From contig NZ_SNXZ01000001.1 of assembly GCF_004362825.1 (NCBI RefSeq), positions 1,240,001 through 1,304,000 of the forward strand: a DNA stretch of 64,000 bases, given 5' to 3'. The DNA is from Labedaea rhizosphaerae. Its GTDB lineage: Bacteria > Actinomycetota > Actinomycetes > Mycobacteriales > Pseudonocardiaceae. Shown here in pieces: positions 7,925 to 15,940 of the stretch. A program made the translations under genes and the position numbers. The notes under the pieces are model-generated. The model searched no databases. It saw only the letters and a list, made by a program, of their open reading frames with translations, and had not been told where the DNA came from. Within the stretch, counting starts at the first letter, position 1. Each line of letters opens with the position of its first letter.

Positions 7925-8824
7925 CTAGTCCAGTTCGGTGGCGCGGTCGCGCAGAGCGGAGCGCACGGCGGCGAGGCGCGGGTGGTCCTCGAGGCCACGC
8001 CGGACCGCGGCGAACACCCGGCGGGTCGGTGCGTCGCCGGCGATCGGGTGGACGACCACGTCCGGTGCGCCCGGTAGCGCCGTGCGGGGAATCAGTGCCA
8101 CGCCCAAGCCCGCCGCCACCAGGGCGACCTCGGCGGTGAAGTCGTCCGACGCGTGCTCGATGCGTGGCGTGAAGCCCGCCTGCGCGCAGCACTGGACCAC
8201 CACGTCCCGGCAGGGGTTCCCCGGCAGGGTGCCGATCCACGGCTCGTCGGCCAGCTCGAGGACGGCCACCTCCGACCGGTCGGCGAGCCGGTGCCCCGGC
8301 GGCAGCACCGCGACGAACGGTTCCGTGTACAGCGGGTCGGTGTGCACGCGGGTCTGCTCGTCGATCCCCGCGCGGTAGGCCATCGTGACCGCGAGGTCGA
8401 TCTCGCCGTCGAGCAGCATGGGCAGGCTTTGCTGCGCCTCGGCGTCGGTGATGCGCAAGGTGATGCCCGGGTGCCGCTCCCGCAGCAGCTTCGCCGCCGG
8501 CGCGACCAGCTGCCCGATCGCCGACGCGAAGGCCGCCACGCGCACGCGGCCGATCGAGCCGTCCGCGTGGGCGGCCATCGTGGCTTCGGCCCGGTCCAGT
8601 TCGGCCAGCACCGCGTCGGCGTGCTTGACCAGGAGGTCGCCCGCGGAGGTCAGCCACACGCGGCGACCCCTGCGCCGCAACAACTCCTGGCCGACCTCCG
8701 ACTCCAGGGCCGCCAGCTGCTGCGACACCGCGGACGGCGTCAGGTGCAACGCCTGTCCGGCCGCGGTCACCGTGCCGTGGTCGGCCAGTGCCCGCAGCAC
8801 GCGCAACCGCCGGGGATCGATCAC
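7925..8824 (-). CDS. LysR-family transcriptional regulator
   Basis: A 299-residue LysR regulator. The winged helix-turn-helix occupies about residues 1-60 (LADHGTVTAAGQALHLTPSAVSQQLAALE), followed by the linker helix and a two-lobed periplasmic-binding-protein-like domain that would sense a small metabolite. The GTG at 8824 puts the HTH at the very N-terminus, as is normal for LysR proteins. It is divergent from the NTF2-like/MarR pair, with a 132-bp gap holding two TTGTCCACA motifs and a perfect palindrome. Whether it controls those genes is not shown; LysR sites (T-N11-A) were not resolved. Confidence 0.9.
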   Translation of the reverse strand: MIDPRRLRVLRALADHGTVTAAGQALHLTPSAVSQQLAALESEVGQELLRRRGRRVWLTSAGDLLVKHADAVLAELDRAEATMAAHADGSIGRVRVAAFASAIGQLVAPAAKLLRERHPGITLRITDAEAQQSLPMLLDGEIDLAVTMAYRAGIDEQTRVHTDPLYTEPFVAVLPPGHRLADRSEVAVLELADEPWIGTLPGNPCRDVVVQCCAQAGFTPRIEHASDDFTAEVALVAAGLGVALIPRTALPGAPDVVVHPIAGDAPTRRVFAAVRRGLEDHPRLAAVRSALRDRATELD

Positions 8825-8851
8825 GGCACCATCGTCCACCACCACACGGAG

Positions 8852-8892
8852 TTGTCCACAGGCACTCCACTCAGATCGGGCAGTTGTCCACA
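8852..8892 (+). promoter_or_regulatory. Two DnaA-box-like motifs
   Basis: TTGTCCACA occurs at 8852-8860 and again at 8884-8892, same orientation, 32 bp apart (about three helical turns), in the gap between the LysR gene and the NTF2-like gene. They lie upstream of the MarR-type palindrome. Confidence 0.5.
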
Positions 8893-8930
8893 GATTTCGT
8901 CGATTCATCCCCAAGTCGATCAACACAAAC

Positions 8931-8947
8931 GTATGCGAATCGCATAC
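8931..8947. promoter_or_regulatory. Perfect palindrome, probable MarR operator
   Basis: GTATGCG-AAT-CGCATAC is a perfect 7-3-7 inverted repeat ending 9 bp before the ATG of the NTF2-like gene, which is cotranscribed with a MarR regulator. It overlaps where the promoter must be, which fits autorepression. Confidence 0.75.
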
Positions 8948-8956
8948 AGTTGACTT

Positions 8957-9310
8957 ATGGAAGACGTCATCGCCCAGTGGCACGAGGCCGTGAACAGCGG
9001 CGATCGCCAGCGGGCCATCGCTCTGGTCACCGACCCGATCGTCGTGCTCGGGCCGAAGGGCGCCGGACCGATCACGCCCGATCAGTTCGCCGAGTGGATC
9101 GTGCGTTCGGGGATCAAGCTCGTGCCACGCGACTGGCACCCCGTCGACGAGCACTGCGTGGTCGTCGAGGAAGACGCCACCTGGCCCGACAACCCCGAGC
9201 CGACCCGGGTGGCCACGGTGTTCCGGCTCAGCGACGGCAAGGTCGCCGCGGCCCTCCGCAAGCCCGACCTCGCGTCGGCACTCGAACTGGCCACCGAGCT
9301 GAGCCGATGA
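8957..9310 (+). CDS. Small NTF2-like (SnoaL/DUF4440-type) protein
   Basis: A 117-residue single-domain protein. It begins with the helix typical of the NTF2-like fold (VIAQWHEAVNSGDRQRAIALVTDPIVVLGPKG), followed by an aromatic/His-containing beta sheet. The family includes ketosteroid-isomerase-like enzymes and many ligand-binding proteins, so no reaction can be assigned. No Shine-Dalgarno sequence precedes the ATG and the palindrome ends only 9 bp before it, so the mRNA is probably leaderless. The stop overlaps the MarR start as ATGA, which makes a translationally coupled pair. Confidence 0.8.
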   Translation: MEDVIAQWHEAVNSGDRQRAIALVTDPIVVLGPKGAGPITPDQFAEWIVRSGIKLVPRDWHPVDEHCVVVEEDATWPDNPEPTRVATVFRLSDGKVAAALRKPDLASALELATELSR

Positions 9311-9711
9311 ATCCAGGTCCCGGTCAGGTCCTGTTCGAGTTCGTCCGGCACTGGGCCCGCCGCGCCCCCGACGACCAGGGCCGCCTCGTGCAGGTGACCG
9401 AAGCCGTCCACACCCGGGCCCGGCGCGGGCAGAGCGCCACGGTCAACGACGTCGCCCACGAACTCGGCATCGACCAAAGTGGAGCGTCCCGCTTCGCCAA
9501 AGCCGCCGCGGCCGCCGGATACCTCGAAGTCCGGACCTCGCGTGAAGACAGCCGCCGCCGCGAACTGGTCGTCACCGAGGCCGGGCTGGCCCTGCTGGAC
9601 CAGGCCCACGCCTGGCAGGAACGCGTCTTCGCCGAGCTCACCGAGGACTGGACCGACCAGCAACGCGCCGACTTCCAGAAAGCCATGACGCAGTTGGTCG
9701 AGCGCTCCTAG
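9307..9711 (+). CDS. MarR-family transcriptional regulator
   Basis: A 134-residue winged-helix protein. The recognition region is [20 protein letters not shown], followed by the wing with [15 protein letters not shown], the usual MarR arrangement. Its ATG overlaps the stop of the NTF2-like gene. The perfect palindrome at 8931-8947 is the likely binding site, giving autoregulation of the two-gene operon. The 3' end overlaps the end of the converging kbl gene by 4 bp. The signal is unknown; the NTF2-like partner may bind or modify it. Confidence 0.88.
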   Translation: MNPGPGQVLFEFVRHWARRAPDDQGRLVQVTEAVHTRARRGQSATVNDVAHELGIDQSGASRFAKAAAAAGYLEVRTSREDSRRRELVVTEAGLALLDQAHAWQERVFAELTEDWTDQQRADFQKAMTQLVERS

Positions 9712-10883
9712 AGCTCCGCGCGGGCGTCGATGAAGGCGTCCACCGCACGGTTCACGTCGTCGGTGGAGTGGGCGGCCGACATCTGCGTCCGGATCCGCGC
9801 CTTCCCGTGCGGCACAACGGGGTACGAGAACCCGATCACGTAGACACCGCGGGCCAGCAGCAGATCCGCCAAACGCCCGGCGAGAGCCGCGTCGCCGATC
9901 ATCACCGGGATGATCGGGTGCTCGCCGGGCAGCAGGTCGAAGCCTGCCTCGGTCATCCGCCGGCGGAACAGCTCGGTGTTCTCGCGCAGCCGGGAGAGCA
10001 GCTCGCCGGACGAGTCCAGCAGGTCGAGTGCGGCGATGGCCGCCGCGGTGATCGACGGGGCCAGCGAGTTCGAGAACAGGTACGGCCGCGAGCGCTGCCG
10101 CAGCATCTCGACGATCTCCGCGCGCCCGGACGTGTACCCGCCCGACGCGCCACCGAGGGCCTTGCCCAGGGTCCCCGTCACGACATCGACCCGGTCCTGC
10201 ACGCCGAACAACTCCGGTGTGCCGCGACCGGTCGGGCCGACGAAGCCGACCGCGTGCGAGTCGTCGACCATCACCAGGGCGTCGTACTTCTCCGCCAGGT
10301 CGCAGATCTGGTCCAGCGGCGCGTAGTAGCCGTCCATCGAGAACACACCGTCGGTGGCGATCAAGCGGTACCGGGCACCGGCCGCGTCCCGCAGCTGCTG
10401 TTCGAGGTCGGCCATGTCGCGGTTGCGGTACCGCTTGCGCTGCGCCTTGCACAGCCGCACGCCGTCGATGATCGACGCGTGGTTCAGCTCGTCGGAGATC
10501 ACGACGTCCTGATCGGTCAGCAGGGTCTCGAAGAGCCCGCCGTTGGCGTCGAAGCACGAGCTGTACAGGATCGTGTCCTCGGTGCCGAGGAACTCCGACA
10601 GCCGCTTCTCCAGCTGCTTGTGCGGCGCCTGCGTCCCGCAGATGAACCGCACCGACGCCATGCCGAAGCCCCACTCGGTCAACGCCTTCTGCGCCGCCTC
10701 GATCAGGGCCGGGTGGTCGGCGAGCCCGAGGTAGTTGTTGGCGCAGAAGTTCAGCACCTCGCCGTCGGCCACGCGCACGTTCGCGTTCTGCGGTCCCTCC
10801 AGCACCCGCTCGGCCTTGTAGAGCCCGCCCGCCCGGATCTCGTCGAGGCTCTTGACCAGGTCCTCACGCATCGCGCCGAACAT
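9708..10883 (-). CDS. kbl: Glycine C-acetyltransferase (2-amino-3-ketobutyrate CoA ligase)
   Basis: A 391-residue PLP enzyme of the alpha-oxoamine synthase family, which cleaves 2-amino-3-ketobutyrate with CoA to glycine and acetyl-CoA. Visible features are NNYLGL near residue 48, the SVRFICGTQ substrate segment, DDSHAVGF (PLP-contacting Asp and His) near 210, and [13 protein letters not shown] with the Schiff-base lysine near 242. Length matches Kbl. The start directly abuts the tdh stop, so the two threonine catabolism enzymes are one operon with tdh first. Close relatives (BioF, HemA) are excluded by this partner and by the RFICGTQ motif. Confidence 0.95.
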   Translation of the reverse strand: MFGAMREDLVKSLDEIRAGGLYKAERVLEGPQNANVRVADGEVLNFCANNYLGLADHPALIEAAQKALTEWGFGMASVRFICGTQAPHKQLEKRLSEFLGTEDTILYSSCFDANGGLFETLLTDQDVVISDELNHASIIDGVRLCKAQRKRYRNRDMADLEQQLRDAAGARYRLIATDGVFSMDGYYAPLDQICDLAEKYDALVMVDDSHAVGFVGPTGRGTPELFGVQDRVDVVTGTLGKALGGASGGYTSGRAEIVEMLRQRSRPYLFSNSLAPSITAAAIAALDLLDSSGELLSRLRENTELFRRRMTEAGFDLLPGEHPIIPVMIGDAALAGRLADLLLARGVYVIGFSYPVVPHGKARIRTQMSAAHSTDDVNRAVDAFIDARAEL

Positions 10884-11915
10884 CTACGCCTCCCAGTCCA
10901 GGATGACCTTGCCGCACTGACCGCCACGCGCCGTGGCGAACGCCTGCTCGTACTCCGCCGCCGGGAACTTGTGCGTGATCACCGGCGTGAGGTCGAGGCC
11001 GCCCTGCAGCAGCACCGACATCGAGTACCACGTCTCGAACATCTCGCGGCCGTAGATGCCGCGGATGGTGAGCATCTTCAACACGACGTTGCCCCAGTCC
11101 ACCGGGAACTCCGCCGCGGGCAGGCCGAGCATGGCGATCCGGCCGCCGTGGGTCATGTTCGTGATCATGTCGCGCAACGCGACCGGCTGACCCGACATCT
11201 CCATGCCGATGTCGAAGCCCTCCACCATGTTCAGTTGCTTCTGCACCTCGGCGATCGACACGCCACGCACGTTCAGCGCGAGGTCGACGCCGAGCTTGCG
11301 GGCGAGCTCCAGGCGGTACTCGCTGACGTCGGTGATCACGACGTGCCGCGCGCCCGCGTGCCGGGCGACCGCGGCGGCCATCAGGCCGATCGGGCCGGCG
11401 CCGGTGATCAGCACGTCCTCGCCGAACACGGGGAACGCCAGCGCCGTGTGCACCGCGTTGCCGAACGGGTCGAAGATCGCGGCGACGTCCAGGTCGACCT
11501 TGTGCTGGTGCACCCACGCGTTCTGCTCGGGCAACGTCACGAACTCGGCGAAGGCGCCGTCGCGGTGCACGCCGAGCCCGCGCGTGTTCACGCACAGGTG
11601 CCGCCGGCCGGCCCGGCAGTTGCGGCACCGCCCGCAGACGAGGTGCCCCTCGCCGCTGACCAGGTCACCCACGGCCACCCGCGACACCGCGGCGCCGATC
11701 GCGACGACCTCGCCGACGAACTCGTGCCCGAGCACCAGCGGCGGCTTGATCGAGCGCTGCGACCACTCGTCCCAGCTGTCGATGTGCAGATCGGTGCCGC
11801 AGATCCCGGTGCGCAGCACGCGCAGCAGCACCTCGTCCGGGCCCGGCACGGGGTCCGGCACCTCGGTGAGGCTCAGGCCGGGGCCTGCCTCCGTCTTGAC
11901 CAGTGCCTTCACCAC
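10884..11915 (-). CDS. tdh: L-threonine 3-dehydrogenase
   Basis: A 343-residue zinc-dependent medium-chain dehydrogenase that oxidises L-threonine to 2-amino-3-ketobutyrate with NAD+. The catalytic zinc site has CGTDLHI and GHEFVGEV; the structural zinc site is the four-cysteine [15 protein letters not shown] near residues 94-108. The Rossmann motif is [18 protein letters not shown] near 170. The WDEWSQ and [12 protein letters not shown] segments are typical of Tdh rather than alcohol dehydrogenases. The GTG start has GGAGG just upstream. The product is handed to Kbl, encoded directly downstream. The 98-bp gap upstream holds no recognisable riboswitch. Confidence 0.95.
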   Translation of the reverse strand: MVKALVKTEAGPGLSLTEVPDPVPGPDEVLLRVLRTGICGTDLHIDSWDEWSQRSIKPPLVLGHEFVGEVVAIGAAVSRVAVGDLVSGEGHLVCGRCRNCRAGRRHLCVNTRGLGVHRDGAFAEFVTLPEQNAWVHQHKVDLDVAAIFDPFGNAVHTALAFPVFGEDVLITGAGPIGLMAAAVARHAGARHVVITDVSEYRLELARKLGVDLALNVRGVSIAEVQKQLNMVEGFDIGMEMSGQPVALRDMITNMTHGGRIAMLGLPAAEFPVDWGNVVLKMLTIRGIYGREMFETWYSMSVLLQGGLDLTPVITHKFPAAEYEQAFATARGGQCGKVILDWEA

Positions 11916-12013
11916 ACGCCTCCGATCACCGCCACGCGGCGCCAGTCTCGCGGCGGGCGCGGACGCCGTCCATCAGTACTTTCTGCACTGCGTTGTCAGC
12001 GCCGCTGCAAAGG

Positions 12014-12631
12014 TCACCGCTCCCAGCTGACCTTCCACGGGAAGCGCAGCACCATCGCGCCGATCCGCACGTACTTCGGCCTGCGGATCTCCACCGAACC
12101 CGCGCGCACCGCACCTTTGATCACGAACTGCGGCGTGCCGCTTTCCTTGGGCCGCTTGTCCTCGAGCTTGCCCATGGTCATCGTGACGCCGGAGCTCGTG
12201 ACGCCCGCGTTCTCGGCGAACAGCAGCTCCACCGAGCCGCCCGCGACGTCGAGCTCGATCTCGACCTGCCGCGTGTTGATCACCGCGTCGGTGAAGTCGA
12301 GTTCGGTGGAACCCATGCGGCTGCGGATGAGCAGGCGCTGCGGCACGACCCACGGCCCCGACCGCTTCAGCGACGACATGGTGCTGCGCAGTTCGATCTG
12401 CGGTGGCGCCGTGGCGGCGGGGGCGTTCTCCGCGTGCACGAGTCCGGGCAGGTCGACGAGCACGGAGTTCAGCTCGCCCCTGGTCTTCGCGGCGAGGGCG
12501 GTGTCGGTGCGCTCGCTGAACTCGTCGAGGCTGATCAGCCCCTTGCCGATGGCCTTCTGCAGCACTTCGACCACGTGCTCGCGTTCCGCGTCCGAGACCC
12601 GCAGGTTCTTCGGATCAACCGGGCTGTTCAC
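12014..12631 (-). CDS. DUF1707 protein with LiaF-like C-terminal domain
   Basis: A 205-residue protein. Residues 7-60 form a DUF1707 domain (LRVSDAEREHVVEVL...GLISLDEFSERTDTALAAKT), a short helical domain widespread in actinobacteria. The rest is beta-rich and similar to the C-terminal part of LiaF/cell-wall-active-antibiotic-response proteins. No membrane segment or signal peptide is seen. It is the last gene of a four-gene leftward operon, 9 bp after the NarL-type regulator, which suggests a role as an accessory or target of that two-component system in envelope stress, by analogy with LiaF-LiaRS; this is inference. Confidence 0.8.
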   Translation of the reverse strand: MNSPVDPKNLRVSDAEREHVVEVLQKAIGKGLISLDEFSERTDTALAAKTRGELNSVLVDLPGLVHAENAPAATAPPQIELRSTMSSLKRSGPWVVPQRLLIRSRMGSTELDFTDAVINTRQVEIELDVAGGSVELLFAENAGVTSSGVTMTMGKLEDKRPKESGTPQFVIKGAVRAGSVEIRRPKYVRIGAMVLRFPWKVSWER

Positions 12632-12640
12632 CCGCCCAAT

Positions 12641-13282
12641 CTATTCCTCGCCGTCCAGCCCGTGCTCGATCGCGTACCGGGCCAGCTCCACGCGGTTGTG
12701 CAGTTGCAGCTTGCGCAGCGTCGACTGCACGTGGTTCTCCACGGTCCGGTGCGACAGGACGAGCCGGTCGGCGATCTGCCGCGCGGTCATGCCCTTGGCG
12801 ACCAGGCGCAGCACCTCGGTCTCCCGCTCGGTCAGCTGGGGCGTGCCGGCCTCGGGGGCCGCCGCGATCCGCCGGTACTCGCCGAGCACGAGACCGGCGA
12901 GGCCGGGCGTGAACACCGCCTGCCCGTTGGCCGTGCGCTGCACCGCGTCCACCAGTTCGTCCGCCGACGCCGACTTGAGCAGGTAACCCGACGCGCCAGC
13001 CTTCACCGCCTCGAGCACGTCCTCGTGCTCACCGCTGGCCGACAGCACCAGCACCTTGGTGGCGGGCAGCTCGCCGGTGATCGCCCTGGTCGCGTCCACA
13101 CCGGAGGTCGCCCCCAGGTTGAGGTCCATCAGCACGACTTCCGGTTGCACGGCACGCGCGATCCGCACCGCCGCCTCGCCGTCCGGCGCGGTCGCGCGCA
13201 CCTCGAAGCCGCGCTCGGTGAGGTCGCGGGCGACGCCGTCGCGCCACATCGGGTGGTCGTCGACCACCATCACGGAGATCAC
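12641..13282 (-). CDS. NarL/LuxR-type response regulator
   Basis: A 213-residue regulator with an N-terminal receiver (VMVVDDHPMWRDG; phosphoacceptor Asp in VVLMDLNLG near residue 54; conserved Lys in YLLKSAS) and a C-terminal GerE/LuxR HTH (LTERETEVLRLVAKGMTARQIADRL). The GTG at 13282 overlaps the kinase stop by 4 bp, so the start is fixed by coupling. It is paired with the MacS-type histidine kinase upstream. Targets are unknown; the operon's own AI-2E permease and DUF1707 gene are candidates. Confidence 0.93.
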   Translation of the reverse strand: MISVMVVDDHPMWRDGVARDLTERGFEVRATAPDGEAAVRIARAVQPEVVLMDLNLGATSGVDATRAITGELPATKVLVLSASGEHEDVLEAVKAGASGYLLKSASADELVDAVQRTANGQAVFTPGLAGLVLGEYRRIAAAPEAGTPQLTERETEVLRLVAKGMTARQIADRLVLSHRTVENHVQSTLRKLQLHNRVELARYAIEHGLDGEE

Positions 13283-14445
13283 CGGGTCCTCCCCTTGGGC
13301 AGGTGGAACTCCCACTCGGTGCCCGCGCCGGGCGCGGTGGTCACGGTCGCGGTGCCGCCGAGCTCCCCGATCCGGCCGCGGATCGACTTCGCGACGCCCA
13401 TCCGCCCCTCGGCCGCGGCGTCGTCGAGCCGGGCGGGTGCCATGCCGAGGCCGTCGTCGCGCACGCTCACCACGACCTCGTCCGGCAGGTCCTCCAGCAG
13501 CACCCAGGCCTTGGCGTCGGGACCCGCGTGCTTCGCGACGTTGGTCAGCGCCTCGCTGACGACCGCGACCACCTCGCGGCCGACGGCGTCGGGCAGCAGC
13601 ACCGGCGTGCTCGGCGCGGACACCTGCACGCGCTCGGTGGTCAGCACGATCAGCCGGGGCACGAGGTCGGCCGTGCCGTCACTGCTGGTCTCCCCGGGCG
13701 CCGTGGAGACCAACGCGCGCAACGCGATCTCCTGCTCACCGGCGAGCCGGGCGAGCTCCGCCGCCTCACCGCCGACCTCCATGCCACGCTTGCGCACCCG
13801 GGCCAGCACCTGCAGCACGCTGTCGTGGATGGACCGGGCCAGCCGTTCGCGCTCGGCGGTCGCCGCCTCCGCCCGCAACGCCAGGGCCAGCCGCTGCGCC
13901 GAGACGCGGGCCGACGTCGCCGCCATGCCCAGCACGAAACCGACCCCGGTCAGCAGCACCATGTCCCGGCTGAGGTCGGTGTCGACGTAGCCGCGCACCG
14001 CGAAGTTGACCAGCCCGAGCACGATGCCGAACCCGGCGCCGGCCAGCAGCCCGCCCCGCACGGCGCCGACCGCGACGACGCCGGTCACCCACACCGTCGG
14101 GACCAGCGGGACGCCGGTCACGGTCAGCTGGTCGTGGGTGAGCACCAGCCGCGACGACGCCATGAACCCGCAGCACACCACCAGGTCGAGCACGGTGAAC
14201 CAGAGCCAGCGGCGGTGCTCCGGCAGGTAGCACAGCGCGATGACCACCGTCCAGGCCGTCATGGCGCCCAGCACTGCCCACGCCAGCGCGGGCCGGGCGT
14301 ACTCGTGCCGGTAGGCGAACACGACGGCGGCCGCGAAGACCAGCGTCAGCACGCGCAACAACACCGCGGCCCGCCACAAGGGCGTGGTCGAGTGGTCCGC
14401 CTCCCGGCCCGGCCTCGGTTTCGCGGTTGGTGCTGGGGGTGTCAC
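13279..14445 (-). CDS. MacS-type sensor histidine kinase
   Basis: A 388-residue kinase of the HisKA_3 (NarX/DesK) class. Five to six N-terminal helices form a membrane domain like DUF5931 (TPLWRAAVLLRVLTLVFAA). The dimerisation helix carries the phosphoacceptor His in RLARSIHDSVLQVL, and the C-terminal ATPase has the N box (EALTNVAKHA) and G1 box (VSVRDDGLGM). MacS family identity is from overall layout. The GTG at 14445 overlaps the permease stop by 4 bp, so permease, kinase and regulator are translated in series. Confidence 0.9.
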   Translation of the reverse strand: MTPPAPTAKPRPGREADHSTTPLWRAAVLLRVLTLVFAAAVVFAYRHEYARPALAWAVLGAMTAWTVVIALCYLPEHRRWLWFTVLDLVVCCGFMASSRLVLTHDQLTVTGVPLVPTVWVTGVVAVGAVRGGLLAGAGFGIVLGLVNFAVRGYVDTDLSRDMVLLTGVGFVLGMAATSARVSAQRLALALRAEAATAERERLARSIHDSVLQVLARVRKRGMEVGGEAAELARLAGEQEIALRALVSTAPGETSSDGTADLVPRLIVLTTERVQVSAPSTPVLLPDAVGREVVAVVSEALTNVAKHAGPDAKAWVLLEDLPDEVVVSVRDDGLGMAPARLDDAAAEGRMGVAKSIRGRIGELGGTATVTTAPGAGTEWEFHLPKGRTR

Positions 14446-15788
14446 GCCGTGCCGCCGGGCTCCGGTCCGGTCTTGGGGTTCGGCTCCGTCGCCGAGGTCA
14501 GGCCGCCGGTCTCGGTGGTGTCCGTGGTGTCGGTGGTGTCGGTGGCGTCCGTGGCTTCCGGGTCCGGTTGCGAGCCTTCGTCGTCGAGCACGTCCACCGC
14601 GTCCGGGTCGACGTCGCCGTCGTGCAGGAACGACCGCACGCCCGCGTTGAGCACCGCGAGCAGCGGCACCGACAGCAGCGCACCGGCGATGCCCGCCGAG
14701 ATCAACCCGGCGGTGATGGCCAGGACCACGGCGAGCGGGTGCAGCCGCACGGCCCGGCCGAGCAGCCACGGCTGCAGGACGTGGCCCTCGAGCTGCATCA
14801 CGCCGACCACGACGGCCAGCACGATCAACGCCTTGACGAAGCCGAGGGTGACCAGCGTGACCAGCACGGCCACCGAACCGGCGACCACCGCACCGATGAT
14901 CGGGATGAACGCACCCAGGAACACCAGCGCCGCCAGCGGCACGAACAGCTTCACACCGACGATCCACAGCCCGATGCCGATGCCGAGCGCGTCGACGAGC
15001 GCGACCGCCGCGGTCGCCCGCACGTAGCTGACCAGCGACGAGAAGCCGCGCCGGCCGGCCACGTCCACCCGCTGGCGCACGTGCGACGGGACCGCACGCA
15101 CCAGGAACACCCAGATCTGCTCGCCGCCGTACAGGAAGAAGATCAGGATGAAGACGGTGAGCAGGAAGCCGGCGAGCACCTCGCCGACCGTCGCCGCGGT
15201 GGTGATCGCCCCCGAGGTGATCTCGGCCTGGTTCGACTTGAGGTTGTCGATGATGTTCTGGATGAAGCCGGTGATCTGCTCCTGGCGCAGGTGCAGCGGA
15301 CCGTGCAGCAGCCAGTCGCGGATGGTGTCGAGCGAGTCGCCGACCTGCTGCTGCACCTCCGGCAGGCCGTCGGCGAACTCGCTGATCACGAACGTGAGCA
15401 GCCCGCCGACCACCCCGATCCCGCCGATCAGCACGATCAGCGTGGACAGGCCGCGGGGCACGTTCCACTCCGTCAGCTTGCCGACGGCGGGCGCCATGAG
15501 GGCCGCGAGCAGTAAGGCGACGGCCAGCGGGATGACCAGGCTCGTGAAGTAGCCGATCAGCCAGATGATCACGTACAGCGCGCCGATGACGACCAGGAAG
15601 CGCCACGACAGCGCCGCGCCGACCCGCAGGCCGGTGGGCACCAGGTTCTGCACGTCCTGTTCGCTGGTCACCTTCGGTGGCCCGGACCCGGTGCGCGACG
15701 CCTTGATCGCGCGGCCGACCCGCGCGATCCGCCGTCTCGTGGCGTCGCTGCCGCCGTGGCCGGTCTCGCTGCCGCTTGCCGTGCTCAC
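14442..15788 (-). CDS. AI-2E family (DUF20) transporter
   Basis: A 448-residue membrane protein with about eight helices and a long extracytoplasmic stretch (about residues 130-190) containing amphipathic helices, the AI-2E/PerM family plan. The helix pair around GVMQLEGHVLQPWLLGRAVRLHPL is highly characteristic of the family. Members export peptides, ions or autoinducer-2; the substrate cannot be predicted here. The cytoplasmic tail is acidic and Thr/Asp-rich with repeated Asp-Thr-Thr units. It is the first gene of the four-gene operon with the MacS-type kinase, the regulator and the DUF1707 protein. Confidence 0.88.
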   Translation of the reverse strand: MSTASGSETGHGGSDATRRRIARVGRAIKASRTGSGPPKVTSEQDVQNLVPTGLRVGAALSWRFLVVIGALYVIIWLIGYFTSLVIPLAVALLLAALMAPAVGKLTEWNVPRGLSTLIVLIGGIGVVGGLLTFVISEFADGLPEVQQQVGDSLDTIRDWLLHGPLHLRQEQITGFIQNIIDNLKSNQAEITSGAITTAATVGEVLAGFLLTVFILIFFLYGGEQIWVFLVRAVPSHVRQRVDVAGRRGFSSLVSYVRATAAVALVDALGIGIGLWIVGVKLFVPLAALVFLGAFIPIIGAVVAGSVAVLVTLVTLGFVKALIVLAVVVGVMQLEGHVLQPWLLGRAVRLHPLAVVLAITAGLISAGIAGALLSVPLLAVLNAGVRSFLHDGDVDPDAVDVLDDEGSQPDPEATDATDTTDTTDTTETGGLTSATEPNPKTGPEPGGTA

Positions 15789-15940
15789 CCAGTTGCCCCG
15801 TCCGAAAACCGTGTCCGATTCGTCGAGCTCACGCTAGCGGTCAGCACCGACACCGTGGACGACTTTCCCCGCTAGGTTGAACATCAATCGCGTATGCTGA
15901 GCGTAACATCAACTACACGCACGGTAGTGAAGGGGGATCG

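Noticed and set aside
11916-12013. Glycine or threonine riboswitch upstream of tdh-kbl
   Set aside because: The gap is only 98 bp and shows no tandem conserved cores or stem pattern expected for a glycine aptamer.
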